From: Flavobacteriales bacterium UBA2104
Lineage (GTDB): Bacteria > Bacteroidota > Bacteroidia > Flavobacteriales_D > Crocinitomicaceae
NCBI GenBank assembly: GCA_002331485.1
Contig: DCYS01000029.1
Location: 1-64,000, forward strand
Reading direction: 5' to 3'
Length of the DNA stretch: 64,000 bases
Under the pieces are notes generated by a model that worked only from the letters and a program-made list of their open reading frames with translations, did not search any database and was not told the origin of the DNA. The position numbers and the translations under genes are program-made. Shown here one piece after another: positions 26,344 to 34,546 of the stretch; position 1 is the first letter of the stretch; the number at the start of each line of letters is the position of its first letter.

Positions 26344-26377
26344 ACAAAAAAAGTCCCGAACTATAATTCGGGACTTT
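26344..26377 (-). terminator. Intrinsic terminator after the tandem lipoproteins
   Basis: AAGTCCCGAA (26351-26360) pairs perfectly with TTCGGGACTT (26367-26376). On the minus strand the stem runs into a seven-T run, which ends the transcript of the gene at 26400. Confidence 0.8.
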
Positions 26378-26399
26378 CTAATTAAGCATCTTATGCGAT

Positions 26400-26780
26400 C
26401 TATGGTTGAATGAAAACAGTCACCGTGTTTTCTTGTTCCTCTTCGATCTTAATAATTCCTTCTCCGTATAAATCTCCTTTTTCAGCAGAAATATTCAAAA
26501 CAGCAACACCAGCCTGTCCTAATTGGTAAACGTCATTGTAGTTTATGGTTGCAACTCCAGAAGTATTCGTTGTAGTCGTATCTCTTCTAACTACTGGCTG
26601 AATTGGATCTGTCGTTGATTCACCATACAATATTACAGTTGCTCCAGGCACAAGTATGTTGGCAGTATCCCTAACCGTAACTTTCGCGATAGTATCACCT
26701 TTCTTACGGCAAGAAACTAAACTGCTGATCGTGATTGCAGTAATAAATAATGCGCTGAATGCTAAAATATATTTTTTCAT
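26400..26780 (-). CDS. Small lipoprotein with carboxypeptidase-regulatory-like fold
   Basis: This 126-residue protein has a lipobox ending at Cys24 (SLVSC, then RKK). The mature part is a single beta-sandwich, with KVTVRDTANILVPGATVILYG, a TNTSGVATINY turn and a final strand TVTVFIQP. This is the pattern of carboxypeptidase-regulatory or Ig-like domains. It appears to be a diverged duplicate of the next gene upstream (LKIFVRSNNFILTEGATVRI). It probably sits on the periplasmic or outer face of the envelope. Specific role unknown. A terminator follows the gene. Confidence 0.82.
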   Translation of the reverse strand: MKKYILAFSALFITAITISSLVSCRKKGDTIAKVTVRDTANILVPGATVILYGESTTDPIQPVVRRDTTTTNTSGVATINYNDVYQLGQAGVAVLNISAEKGDLYGEGIIKIEEEQENTVTVFIQP

Positions 26781-26828
26781 GTCTAGTGTATTTCTCTCTT
26801 TATAACGTGTAAAGTTAGGAAAAAGTTG

Positions 26829-27194
26829 CTATTGCTCCAAAGTAATTGATGCAGTTGAAGTTAAATTAGCTCTTGCCTTCGCTTCTCCAACCGTGTACGT
26901 TACTGATGAGTCTCTTGCATACAAAGTAAAGTTAGCCACCTTATCTTGATCCTTTGAGAAGGAATCAAAATATTCGTCCAAGTAGAAGTAAGCTACTCCT
27001 CCTCCGTCTGTTTTAGTCTCCTCAAAATACTCGGGAGTACCTTTACTCAAGTCACCTACGATTCTGACTGTTGCACCCTCTGTTAGAATAAAGTTATTTG
27101 ATCGAACAAATATTTTTAAAATCGACGGTTCATTTGACTTACATGCAAATAGGAAAGAGACTACAAGAGTTAGCAGAGTATAACGGATCCACAT
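26829..27194 (-). CDS. Small lipoprotein, paralogue of its neighbour
   Basis: This 121-residue protein has a lipobox ending at Cys18 (SFLFAC). The mature part repeats the plan of the neighbouring lipoprotein: an opening strand with EGATVRIVGD, a TDGGGVAYFYLDEYF turn, and a closing strand ASITLEQ. The two genes lie 48 nt apart in the same direction and likely arose by tandem duplication. The promoter is shared with divergent pheS through a 70-bp spacer. No enzymatic motif is visible; an envelope structural or binding role is guessed. Confidence 0.8.
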   Translation of the reverse strand: MWIRYTLLTLVVSFLFACKSNEPSILKIFVRSNNFILTEGATVRIVGDLSKGTPEYFEETKTDGGGVAYFYLDEYFDSFSKDQDKVANFTLYARDSSVTYTVGEAKARANLTSTASITLEQ

Positions 27195-27225
27195 AAATTT
27201 GTTTGTTGTTTTTTTAAGAAAACCT

Positions 27226-27233
27226 CAAAGTTA
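27226..27233 (-). promoter_or_regulatory. -7 promoter element for the tandem lipoproteins
   Basis: TAACTTTG on the minus strand is an exact TAnnTTTG match, 32-39 nt upstream of the lipoprotein start, back-to-back with the pheS promoter. Confidence 0.5.
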
Positions 27234-27273
27234 CAGAATTAAGATAAATAGTCTAGAATTACTTTGATTTTTG

Positions 27274-27281
27274 TACTTTTG
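27274..27281 (+). promoter_or_regulatory. -7 promoter element for pheS
   Basis: TACTTTTG matches TAnnTTTG exactly and ends 30 nt before ATG 27312. It lies inside the longer open frame beginning at 27264, which excludes that earlier start. Confidence 0.55.
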
Positions 27282-27311
27282 AACCTCATAAAATTCACCA
27301 AAATTCAAGGT

Positions 27312-28343
27312 ATGCTTGATATTGAGAAAAAAATAAATGATCTGCTGCAAGAAGTAAATGAGGCTCAACTAGATAATAGTTCAGATCTCGAGACATTCAG
27401 AATAAAATTCTTAGGTAGCAAGAACATACTTAAGCCTCTTTTTGGTGAATTGAAATCAGTGCCGAATGAACAAAAGAAAGAGGTTGGTCAGCAGATCAAT
27501 TCTCTTAAAAAAAGCGCACAGATAAAATTTGATAAGACAAAAGAAGCGCTTGAATCATCGAGTGACGATAAAGAAAAAATAGATTTTACAAGGCCGGGTG
27601 AGCCAAGAAAGCTGGGTTCCAGACACCCAATTTCGGTTGTTAGGAATGAGATCATTTCAATCTTCGAAAGAATTGGATATGGTGTGTCCGAGGGACCAGA
27701 AATCGAAGATGATTGGCATAACTTTTCAGCTTTAAATTTCCCGCCTGAACATCCAGCAAGAGATATGCAAGACACATTTTTTGTTGAGAAAGGTGATAAA
27801 GAAATGGCTTTAAGAACTCATACCTCATCAGTACAAGTAAGGGTAATGGAGAATAGTAAACCTCCTATCAGAACGATATCTCCAGGTCGAGTTTACCGAA
27901 ACGAAGCAATTTCAGCTAGAGCTCATTGTTTTTTTCATCAAGTAGAAGGTCTATTCATCGATAAAGATGTTTCCTTCGCTGATCTGAAACAAACGCTTCT
28001 ATATTTTGCGCAGGAAATGTTTGGAAAGAAGGCCCAAATTCGTTTAAGACCATCATACTTCCCTTTTACAGAACCAAGTGCTGAAGTTGATGTGAGCTGC
28101 ACTATCTGTAATGGAGATGGATGCAACGTTTGTAAATATACAGGTTGGCTAGAGATACTTGGATGTGGAATGGTAGATCCAAATGTATTGAAGGCTTCTG
28201 GAATAGATACAGAAACGTATAGTGGTTTTGCATTTGGAATGGGGATCGAAAGAATCGCTCAATTGAAATATAGAGTGAACGATCTTCGTTTATATTCTGA
28301 AAATGATGTTAGATTTCTTGAACAATTCAAGTCAGCATTTTAA
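27312..28343 (+). CDS. pheS: Phenylalanyl-tRNA synthetase alpha subunit
   Basis: PheS carries the class II catalytic site of the (alpha-beta)2 phenylalanyl-tRNA synthetase. The start used is ATG 27312 (MLDIEKKINDLL), since the promoter lies within the longer frame; this gives 343 residues. An N-terminal coiled coil covers about 1-85. Class II motif 2 is in RTISPGRVYRNEAISARAH, and motif 3 is in GFAFGMGIERIAQLKY. A Cys-rich insert CTICNGDGCNVC before GWLEILGCGMV looks like a zinc knuckle seen in several bacterial PheS. ytxJ follows directly. pheT is not in this window. Confidence 0.96.
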   Translation: MLDIEKKINDLLQEVNEAQLDNSSDLETFRIKFLGSKNILKPLFGELKSVPNEQKKEVGQQINSLKKSAQIKFDKTKEALESSSDDKEKIDFTRPGEPRKLGSRHPISVVRNEIISIFERIGYGVSEGPEIEDDWHNFSALNFPPEHPARDMQDTFFVEKGDKEMALRTHTSSVQVRVMENSKPPIRTISPGRVYRNEAISARAHCFFHQVEGLFIDKDVSFADLKQTLLYFAQEMFGKKAQIRLRPSYFPFTEPSAEVDVSCTICNGDGCNVCKYTGWLEILGCGMVDPNVLKASGIDTETYSGFAFGMGIERIAQLKYRVNDLRLYSENDVRFLEQFKSAF

Positions 28344-28345
28344 TT

Positions 28346-28720
28346 ATGGGACTTTTTAATTTTGGAAATAAAGGAGGGCAGACGAAAAGTCTAAACTGGA
28401 CAGAGCTTTCTACTGTGAATGAATTAGAAAAAGCGTTAGCTCGGTCTTCTGAGACACCTTGTTTGTTCTTCAAGCATTCAACACGATGTAGTATTTCATC
28501 AATGGCTTTAAGCAGATTTGAAAGCGACTGGAAAGAAGATGCAAATTGTGAACTCTACTTCATAGATCTAATTGCTAACAGAGAGGTCTCAAATAAGCTA
28601 AGTGAGCTTACGGGTGTTCAGCATCAATCTCCACAAACTATATTGGTTGAGAATGGGGAATCTATACTTGATGCTTCACATAGTGGTATTAGTGCCGAAG
28701 AATTAATGAAGAAATTATAA
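28346..28720 (+). CDS. ytxJ: Bacillithiol system redox-active protein YtxJ
   Basis: This 124-residue thioredoxin-fold protein has a single active-site-like cysteine, Cys48, in the segment KHSTRCSISSMAL, and a cis-Pro-like QSPQT later. That is the signature of YtxJ, a monothiol protein associated with bacillithiol in Firmicutes and Bacteroidetes. It is thought to debacillithiolate proteins, based on family and context rather than evidence in this sequence. It starts 2 nt after pheS, so expression is coupled. It implies that this organism makes bacillithiol. Confidence 0.88.
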   Translation: MGLFNFGNKGGQTKSLNWTELSTVNELEKALARSSETPCLFFKHSTRCSISSMALSRFESDWKEDANCELYFIDLIANREVSNKLSELTGVQHQSPQTILVENGESILDASHSGISAEELMKKL

Positions 28721-28731
28721 GTTTTTACGAT

Positions 28732-29814
28732 ATGAGAAAGATTCATTTGATACTTGTGTTCATTTCAATATTTCTGTTTTTGGAATCTTGTAAAGATGAT
28801 ACTTCTCATAACGGTGTAAAAAGAAGAAATGTCCCGGTCGCTAAATTTGAGCTTCCTTTTAACAATGCAGCTGCTCAACGCGGTGAATCATTTCGTGTAG
28901 AGGTGAAGATCAATGAATTGGATAAAGTAAAATCACTCAAGGTATTTACTAAAGACAGTATAATCTTTGAAGGGAAACCAACTAAAGCTAATTACCTTTT
29001 TGAAGTCAATACAGAGAAGTGGTCAGTAGGAACGAATCAACTTTCTCTTGAGGCTAGAACTATCGACAACAAAGTGAAACGTGATAATCGAATTGTTAAG
29101 ATCCTGGCTGATGTTTACCCAAAAGAATATAGAGCTGAAGTCATAGAGGCTTATCCACACAACACCTCTTCATATACTCAAGGTCTAGAGTTTGATGGTG
29201 AACAGCTTTATGAAGGAACAGGTAGTCAGGGAAATACGGGAATCAGTATGGTGGCTAAAGTAGATTATAAATCTGGGAAGATTCAAGAAAAGAAAACGTT
29301 AGAGCAAGACTATTTTGGAGAAGGAATAACTATTCTAAATGACCAGTTGTTTCAATTAACTTGGCAAGAGAATACTTGTTTTGTGTATGATAAGAACACG
29401 TTAGAAAAACAAAAAGAGTTTTCATATAACGGTGAAGGATGGGGGCTGTGCAATGATGGTGAATTCTTGATCATGTCGGATGGTTCTGAACGAATCTATT
29501 TTAGAGATCCTTCAAATTTTGGATTAGATAGAGTCATTGAGGTATATTCAAACGAAGGGCCGATCAAGCTACTTAATGAATTAGAATATATTAATGGTAA
29601 GATCTTCGCAAATGTCTACCAATCTGATTATATAGTCGTAATAGATCCTGAAACTGGTATCGTTGAGAAAAGAATTGACGCAAGCCTAATAGCATTAGAC
29701 TATCGTAAAACAGGTGAAGTTCTAAATGGGATTGCATACAAGCGATCAACAAAACAACTGTTCATCACGGGTAAGAACTGGCCGAATTTATTAGAGATCG
29801 GTCTGGTAGAGTAG
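28732..29814 (+). CDS. Glutaminyl-peptide cyclotransferase lipoprotein
   Basis: This 360-residue protein has a lipobox ending at Cys20 (FLFLESC, then KDD). An N-terminal Ig-like part (about 35-130) precedes a five-bladed propeller of the plant-type glutamine cyclotransferase family. Diagnostic blocks are YPHNTSSYTQGLEFDGEQLYEGTG, QLTWQENTCFVYD, GWGLCNDGEFLIMSDGS and LNELEYINGKIFANVYQSDYI. It converts N-terminal Gln to pyroglutamate. Its location on the periplasmic side fits the many signal-peptidase-I substrates here that would start with Gln. It follows ytxJ by 11 nt and ends 5 nt from the convergent gene. Confidence 0.93.
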   Translation: MRKIHLILVFISIFLFLESCKDDTSHNGVKRRNVPVAKFELPFNNAAAQRGESFRVEVKINELDKVKSLKVFTKDSIIFEGKPTKANYLFEVNTEKWSVGTNQLSLEARTIDNKVKRDNRIVKILADVYPKEYRAEVIEAYPHNTSSYTQGLEFDGEQLYEGTGSQGNTGISMVAKVDYKSGKIQEKKTLEQDYFGEGITILNDQLFQLTWQENTCFVYDKNTLEKQKEFSYNGEGWGLCNDGEFLIMSDGSERIYFRDPSNFGLDRVIEVYSNEGPIKLLNELEYINGKIFANVYQSDYIVVIDPETGIVEKRIDASLIALDYRKTGEVLNGIAYKRSTKQLFITGKNWPNLLEIGLVE

Positions 29815-29819
29815 TAAGT

Positions 29820-32399
29820 TTAAAGCTGTCCTGCCACTGTAACTACTTTTCGTGTCACATTACTCGAAGCTTCATTCACATTAAATACTGAAAAGTAAAT
29901 AATGTGGGGTCCAATGGAAGCCTTCTTCCCTTCTTCATTTGTCCCGTCCCACTTTATAGTGCCATTGGCACCTAACAAATGATTTTTTAATAAAGTCTTT
30001 ACTAACCGTCCCTTGTCATCATAAATTTCGAGGTCACCTAAAAGTGTAGGTTCATTCACTTCATATGTGATCAATAAAGCGTCTTGAAAACCGTCACCAT
30101 CAGGAGAAAAGGAGTTTGAGGATAAACTGATCGTACCTTCGGGTGCACCAGGTGCGATCTGTTGAGAATTTTCACCTCCCGGGGTTCCAAATCCGACAGT
30201 TTCACTCGCACTATGCCAGTTTGCTGAATCATTTGACATCAAGTCATACCCAAATCGTTCGAGGCTAACACCATCATCAGATTGTAAAAGTGAAAAATGC
30301 CACTCGTCAGAATATGATACTTTATCCATAATTTGGCCAAGATATCCGAGGTAAACCGTTGATGAATCATTATTGTAGCTCGGTAAAGACTCCATTTGAA
30401 GGAATCTTCCTGGAACAGCATATGGATATTGCATGATCTGGAAATTCGAGTCGGTAGTAAGTACAGCATACCCAAATGGCTCCATGATATAATTTTGTTC
30501 GATCACTCGAATATTATCAATCGTATCCTCATCATAATTTGCTAGAGACCAATTATTCAAGTCCAAATATTTATCAGAGGTATTGTAAAGCTCTACATAA
30601 TCTGAACCTGAGGTAACCGGATTAAAAAGTATCTCATTGATCATTATATCTCCAACTTCTGGTGTTTGAGGTAAAACATAGTTCAATTCGAAATCAGCTG
30701 GATTTCCTGAACAATCAGTAGATCCTTCCAACGTAAAAGAATAAACTTGACCAGGAACTATATTTTCTAAAAAAGTCAGTACCATCTGATCAGGGTATGC
30801 CGACTGTAAAATACGCTGATCAATTGTTAAAGAAGGAGATATCGTTATTGTGGCATTCGCAAGGCTTAATGAATCCATTCCCTCTGAAAAATCAATTGTC
30901 AAAAAGTTTGGTGCTCCTGCTTGTATATTAATTATTGCTGGAGCATCTGTATCTGGAGTCAGATCAAAAACGCTATTTTCAGTTCCTGGTGTACCTCCAT
31001 TTGGATGATTGCTTGCAGTCCAATTATCTGCATCGGAGCAATTTAGCTCAGGGTTTTTGCGCTCTAAACTCCAACCCCCGTCTTCTTTGTCTGGATCTTG
31101 ATACCAATCATCTGTATATGTCAGTTCATCAACTACAACATCTGTTGGAGTACTTAAAACAATGTCATCTCCAGAATTATTTAAACTCGCCCAGCTTGTA
31201 ACGTTTATTGCCTGAGGATAATCCGTCAAACCACTTGTAGGAACAAGAATCAAGTATTCTCCTGGGTAGAGCCACATATCCTGAATCGTTCCACTGGAGT
31301 TGTTATCAGACAATTTCCAGTTATTAAGGTTAAAATATTTATTACTTCGATTATACAATTCCACATATTGCGTTTCCGGCAATCCAACTGTTGGAGTTTC
31401 ATCTGCCATGAATTCATTTATTATGATGTCCCCATAAACAGGCGTTTGTGATTCGATATATTGAAAGCTGTCTACGGCTGTTACTATGGGGTTTCCAGCA
31501 AAATCTTCTACATTGGAGACCGTTATTTCAAGCGTATCTCCAACTGGGAAACTCGACCCAAAGGTTGCCGTAAATAGTGCCAAATTCGTTCCATCTCTAA
31601 CTACTCCTGTAGGGTTTCCAATACCTTGAACAGAATAATTTGCTGTGTTCTCACCGGTCGTTTGATCAATACCTTCGTCAAAGAGTATTTCGACTTCATT
31701 AGATGAGATCGCTACAACGTCAACTAATTCAGGAGGTGTATTGTCTACCTGTATCGGTCCGGCATAAAAGTTATCATATTGAAAATTCTCTACATTGCTT
31801 GATGTATACTCGATCCAAAAACCGAGATATTGACCTAATACAGTAGTTGGATAATTGACCGTATTATCCAATAGAAATGCACTTCCTCCTGCAAGGTCTG
31901 TATATAACTCCCAATCTCCGTTTGCTCTGTGAATTACCTTAACCGAAATATCAAATGCGCTAGAAACGATACCCAGATCACTCATCATTATCGTAGTTTC
32001 TACTCCCCCGTCTCTTTCAATAAGTTCAAGTGGATCATCACTTCCTGACTCACCAATCCTAAAGTAAATACCGTCAGGAGATGCCGATAGATCCTGCCCA
32101 GTAGCTGTCAAATATGTTTCACCTCCATTTGACCCAGACGGACTAAAATCATATTGAACGGTGAATCTCCATTCTCTGTCTGCTAACTGAGTTAGTCCAT
32201 GAGAAGCAAACAAGTAAGCATCTCCTGGAACCGTTGCATTCAATTGTAGTCGTTCAGAAGAGTTAACGATAAAAATGCTGTCATCTCCAGACCATGTTGG
32301 ATTCGAAGTAAAGTCACCATCACTATAATCATCAACGAATTGAGTTCTCCCAATTAAACTAAGAAGTAAAAATAGAGCAATAAGAGGCCATTGTTTCAT
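29820..32399 (-). CDS. Secreted protein with two lamin-tail domains
   Basis: This 859-residue protein has a signal peptide with predicted cleavage before Gln (GRT then QFVDDYSD). A concanavalin-like sandwich occupies about 20-210. Two Ig-like modules alternate with two lamin-tail (LTD) domains, recognised by GDIIINEFMAD and GDIMINEILFNP, each followed by YVELYN and LNNW. The C-terminal 100 residues contain FSPDGDGFQDALLITYEV and WDGTNEEGK, an FlgD-like Ig domain typical of gliding and T9SS cargo C-termini. Role: probably a surface or secreted protein, ligand unknown. The upstream promoter element is a perfect match. Confidence 0.9.
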   Translation of the reverse strand: MKQWPLIALFLLLSLIGRTQFVDDYSDGDFTSNPTWSGDDSIFIVNSSERLQLNATVPGDAYLFASHGLTQLADREWRFTVQYDFSPSGSNGGETYLTATGQDLSASPDGIYFRIGESGSDDPLELIERDGGVETTIMMSDLGIVSSAFDISVKVIHRANGDWELYTDLAGGSAFLLDNTVNYPTTVLGQYLGFWIEYTSSNVENFQYDNFYAGPIQVDNTPPELVDVVAISSNEVEILFDEGIDQTTGENTANYSVQGIGNPTGVVRDGTNLALFTATFGSSFPVGDTLEITVSNVEDFAGNPIVTAVDSFQYIESQTPVYGDIIINEFMADETPTVGLPETQYVELYNRSNKYFNLNNWKLSDNNSSGTIQDMWLYPGEYLILVPTSGLTDYPQAINVTSWASLNNSGDDIVLSTPTDVVVDELTYTDDWYQDPDKEDGGWSLERKNPELNCSDADNWTASNHPNGGTPGTENSVFDLTPDTDAPAIINIQAGAPNFLTIDFSEGMDSLSLANATITISPSLTIDQRILQSAYPDQMVLTFLENIVPGQVYSFTLEGSTDCSGNPADFELNYVLPQTPEVGDIMINEILFNPVTSGSDYVELYNTSDKYLDLNNWSLANYDEDTIDNIRVIEQNYIMEPFGYAVLTTDSNFQIMQYPYAVPGRFLQMESLPSYNNDSSTVYLGYLGQIMDKVSYSDEWHFSLLQSDDGVSLERFGYDLMSNDSANWHSASETVGFGTPGGENSQQIAPGAPEGTISLSSNSFSPDGDGFQDALLITYEVNEPTLLGDLEIYDDKGRLVKTLLKNHLLGANGTIKWDGTNEEGKKASIGPHIIYFSVFNVNEASSNVTRKVVTVAGQL

Positions 32400-32434
32400 A
32401 TCAACAAGTAGTACCGAAAAACGGTTGTTTCCAA

Positions 32435-32442
32435 CAAATATA
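32435..32442 (-). promoter_or_regulatory. -7 promoter element for the lamin-tail protein gene
   Basis: TATATTTG on the minus strand matches TAnnTTTG exactly, 36-43 nt upstream of the start codon. The remaining part of the 210-bp divergent gap holds nothing else clear. Confidence 0.5.
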
Positions 32443-32609
32443 GTGGATTGAGTGTAAGGATAGAAATGAAAGTATTATTTGTTCATCAACGTAACACAAA
32501 AATAACATGAACTTCTGTCTTTCAGAGCGTTAAAAATGTGTTATAAAATTGGTTATTAATCTTTTAAGCTGAATTTATAGGTATCTTTCCTGCATAATCA
32601 AAAAACTAT

Positions 32610-33353
32610 ATGATGAAAAAACTATTATTTCTTGTATTCACGGTTACAACAATGGTGAGTACAAACCTTATGGCACAGAAGAAAGTTGCCGTTACTACTT
32701 TTTGGGTCTCCAAACATATTGGATTTGAAGAACTTGGTGGTGGAATTGGATTAGCCGCAGCTGTTGCCTCTTTATCTGAAAACCCTGATTTCAATTTACA
32801 ACCAGTACTTGATAATTTTTACCGCACGTTCAAAGAGGACTACGCTCCTCAGTTTCCTTTTGAATTAATGCCAGAGGAAGATGTTCTTCAACGTGAAGAG
32901 TATAAGAATTATGAGGGGCGTTTTAATGAAGATGAGGATGAAGACAGAAGTAAATTGTTTCAACGTTATTTGACCCCAAATGATTATAAACCAATGCAGG
33001 AATCACTTTTCAAAGGTGAAAAAAGTAATCAAATGCAGATGGTAAAAATGTTTAGTGACGCTGATGGAGTTATGTTTGTATCAATGGGTTATGACTTTGT
33101 GAAAAAAGCATTACCAATGACAGCAGGAATTCGAGCTTACGTACGAATGACATTGTGGAATAAAGAAGGTAAGCGCGTATTTAGAATCAATGAATACGGA
33201 ACTTCAAAGAAATCTGTTGCTATTGTTGGAGGAATTCCGATCATGAAGACAGAAAAATTAATTCCACTCTGTGAAAGTGCGTCAGAAAAATTATTGAAAG
33301 ATTTGAAAAAACGTATGAAGAAGATCACTAGAAAAGCTGCTAAGAAATTGTAG
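32610..33353 (+). CDS. Predicted secreted protein of unknown function
   Basis: I do not recognise this 247-residue protein. It opens with a signal peptide; cleavage is predicted in NLMA before QKKVAV. The mature part has an acidic patch (NEDEDEDRSK), an alternating alpha/beta pattern, and a basic C-terminal helix (LLKDLKKRMKKITRKAAKKL) of about 20 residues. Two Met codons open the gene; the second (32613) is equally possible. A close imperfect -7 element (TATCTTTC) lies about 20 nt upstream and a clear terminator follows, so it is likely monocistronic. The basic tail could contact nucleic acid or membrane; this is a guess. Confidence 0.75.
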   Translation: MMKKLLFLVFTVTTMVSTNLMAQKKVAVTTFWVSKHIGFEELGGGIGLAAAVASLSENPDFNLQPVLDNFYRTFKEDYAPQFPFELMPEEDVLQREEYKNYEGRFNEDEDEDRSKLFQRYLTPNDYKPMQESLFKGEKSNQMQMVKMFSDADGVMFVSMGYDFVKKALPMTAGIRAYVRMTLWNKEGKRVFRINEYGTSKKSVAIVGGIPIMKTEKLIPLCESASEKLLKDLKKRMKKITRKAAKKL

Positions 33354-33382
33354 ACAATAAACAATTCTTCATAATACTGATT

Positions 33383-33411
33383 GAGGTGGGCTGTTGCTCA
33401 CCTCTTTTTTT
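33383..33411 (+). terminator. Intrinsic terminator
   Basis: GAGGTG (33383-33388) pairs with CACCTC (33399-33404), extended by GC/GC inside a single mismatch, followed by seven T. Confidence 0.85.
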
Positions 33412-33472
33412 AACATTTTGTTATTTATTTAAAATAATCAGTATAAACGCTAGGTTTCGAGTTAATTTCAAT

Positions 33473-33480
33473 TATCTTTG
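33473..33480 (+). promoter_or_regulatory. -7 promoter element for asd
   Basis: TATCTTTG is an exact TAnnTTTG match that ends 14 nt before the asd ATG, giving a very short leader of about 10 nt. Confidence 0.55.
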
Positions 33481-33494
33481 CACAAAATTTTGAG

Positions 33495-34499
33495 ATGAAA
33501 GTAGTAGTTGTAGGAGCCACTGGAATGGTAGGCGAAGTGATGTTAAAAGTTCTTGCAGAGCAGAATTTTCCAATAAGCGAACTGATACCAGTAGCAAGCA
33601 AAAGATCTGCGGGAAAGAAGATCTTATTTGGAGGAACTGAATATACGGTTGTTGATATGGAAACAGCAATTTCGATGTCTCCAGATGTTGCTCTTTTTTC
33701 AGCTGGTGGTTATACTTCACTTGAATGGGCACCGAAATTTGCCGAAACTGGTTGTAGAGTGATTGACAATTCTTCTGCTTGGCGTATGTCACCGGAACAC
33801 AAATTAATAATCCCTGAGATCAATGGAAATGAGCTGACGTCGGAAGATTACATTATAGCGAATCCAAACTGCTCGACTATTCAATTGTTGATGGCTCTAG
33901 CTCCACTTCATAATAAGTATAGAGCTCAACGTGTAGTTGTTTCAACTTATCAGTCGATCTCCGGATCTGGAATCAAAGCTGTAAATCAAATGAATAATGA
34001 ACGTGATGGTCAAGAGGGCGAAATGGCTTATCCTTACCCAATTGATCAAAACTGTTTACCACACTGTGATGTCTTCATGGAAAATGGATACACCAAAGAG
34101 GAAATGAAACTTACAAACGAAACGAAAAAAATACTTGATAGTGGTATAAAAGTATCTGCCACTGCCGTTCGCGTTCCAGTTCAAGGTGGTCACTCTGAAG
34201 CAGTTAATGTAACTTTTGAGAAAGACTTTGACCTCAATGAAGTTCGTAAAATGATTCACGAAACGGCTGGTTTAACATTACAGGATAATCCCGAAACAAA
34301 TACATATCCAATGCCGATATATGCAGCTGGTAAAGATGAAGTTTTCGTAGGTAGAATCAGACGTGATGAAACGTTGGACAATACTTTAAATATGTGGGTT
34401 GTTGCAGATAATTTACGTAAAGGTGCAGCAACGAATGCAGTTCAGATAGCAAAGTTATTGGTTGAGAAAGGTATATTGAATGTACAGCAATTCAATTAG
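33495..34499 (+). CDS. asd: Aspartate-semialdehyde dehydrogenase
   Basis: Asd reduces aspartyl phosphate to aspartate semialdehyde with NADPH, at the branch to lysine/diaminopimelate and to threonine and methionine. The 334-residue protein has the NADP loop VVGATGMVGEVML (5-17), the nucleophilic Cys in NPNCSTIQLL, QSISGSGIKAV, and a VRVPVQGGHSEAVNV segment with the catalytic His. FVGRIRRDETLDNTLNMWVVADN completes the match. Length is normal. It has its own promoter and stands alone. Confidence 0.97.
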   Translation: MKVVVVGATGMVGEVMLKVLAEQNFPISELIPVASKRSAGKKILFGGTEYTVVDMETAISMSPDVALFSAGGYTSLEWAPKFAETGCRVIDNSSAWRMSPEHKLIIPEINGNELTSEDYIIANPNCSTIQLLMALAPLHNKYRAQRVVVSTYQSISGSGIKAVNQMNNERDGQEGEMAYPYPIDQNCLPHCDVFMENGYTKEEMKLTNETKKILDSGIKVSATAVRVPVQGGHSEAVNVTFEKDFDLNEVRKMIHETAGLTLQDNPETNTYPMPIYAAGKDEVFVGRIRRDETLDNTLNMWVVADNLRKGAATNAVQIAKLLVEKGILNVQQFN

Positions 34500-34523
34500 T
34501 GATAGAACTAATTTGTTTATCGA

Positions 34524-34541
34524 TAGTTTAATAATAAACTA
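34524..34541. repeat. Short inverted repeat before the gene at 34547
   Basis: TAGTTTA and TAAACTA are 7-bp arms with a 4-nt ATAA loop, 5 nt before the ATG. There is no T-run, so it is not a standard terminator. It may be an operator or leader hairpin. Confidence 0.35.
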
Positions 34542-34546
34542 GTTAT

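Noticed and set aside
27264..27311. 16-residue extension of pheS
   Set aside because: The -7 element lies inside it, and PheS alignments start at the helical MLDIEKK segment.
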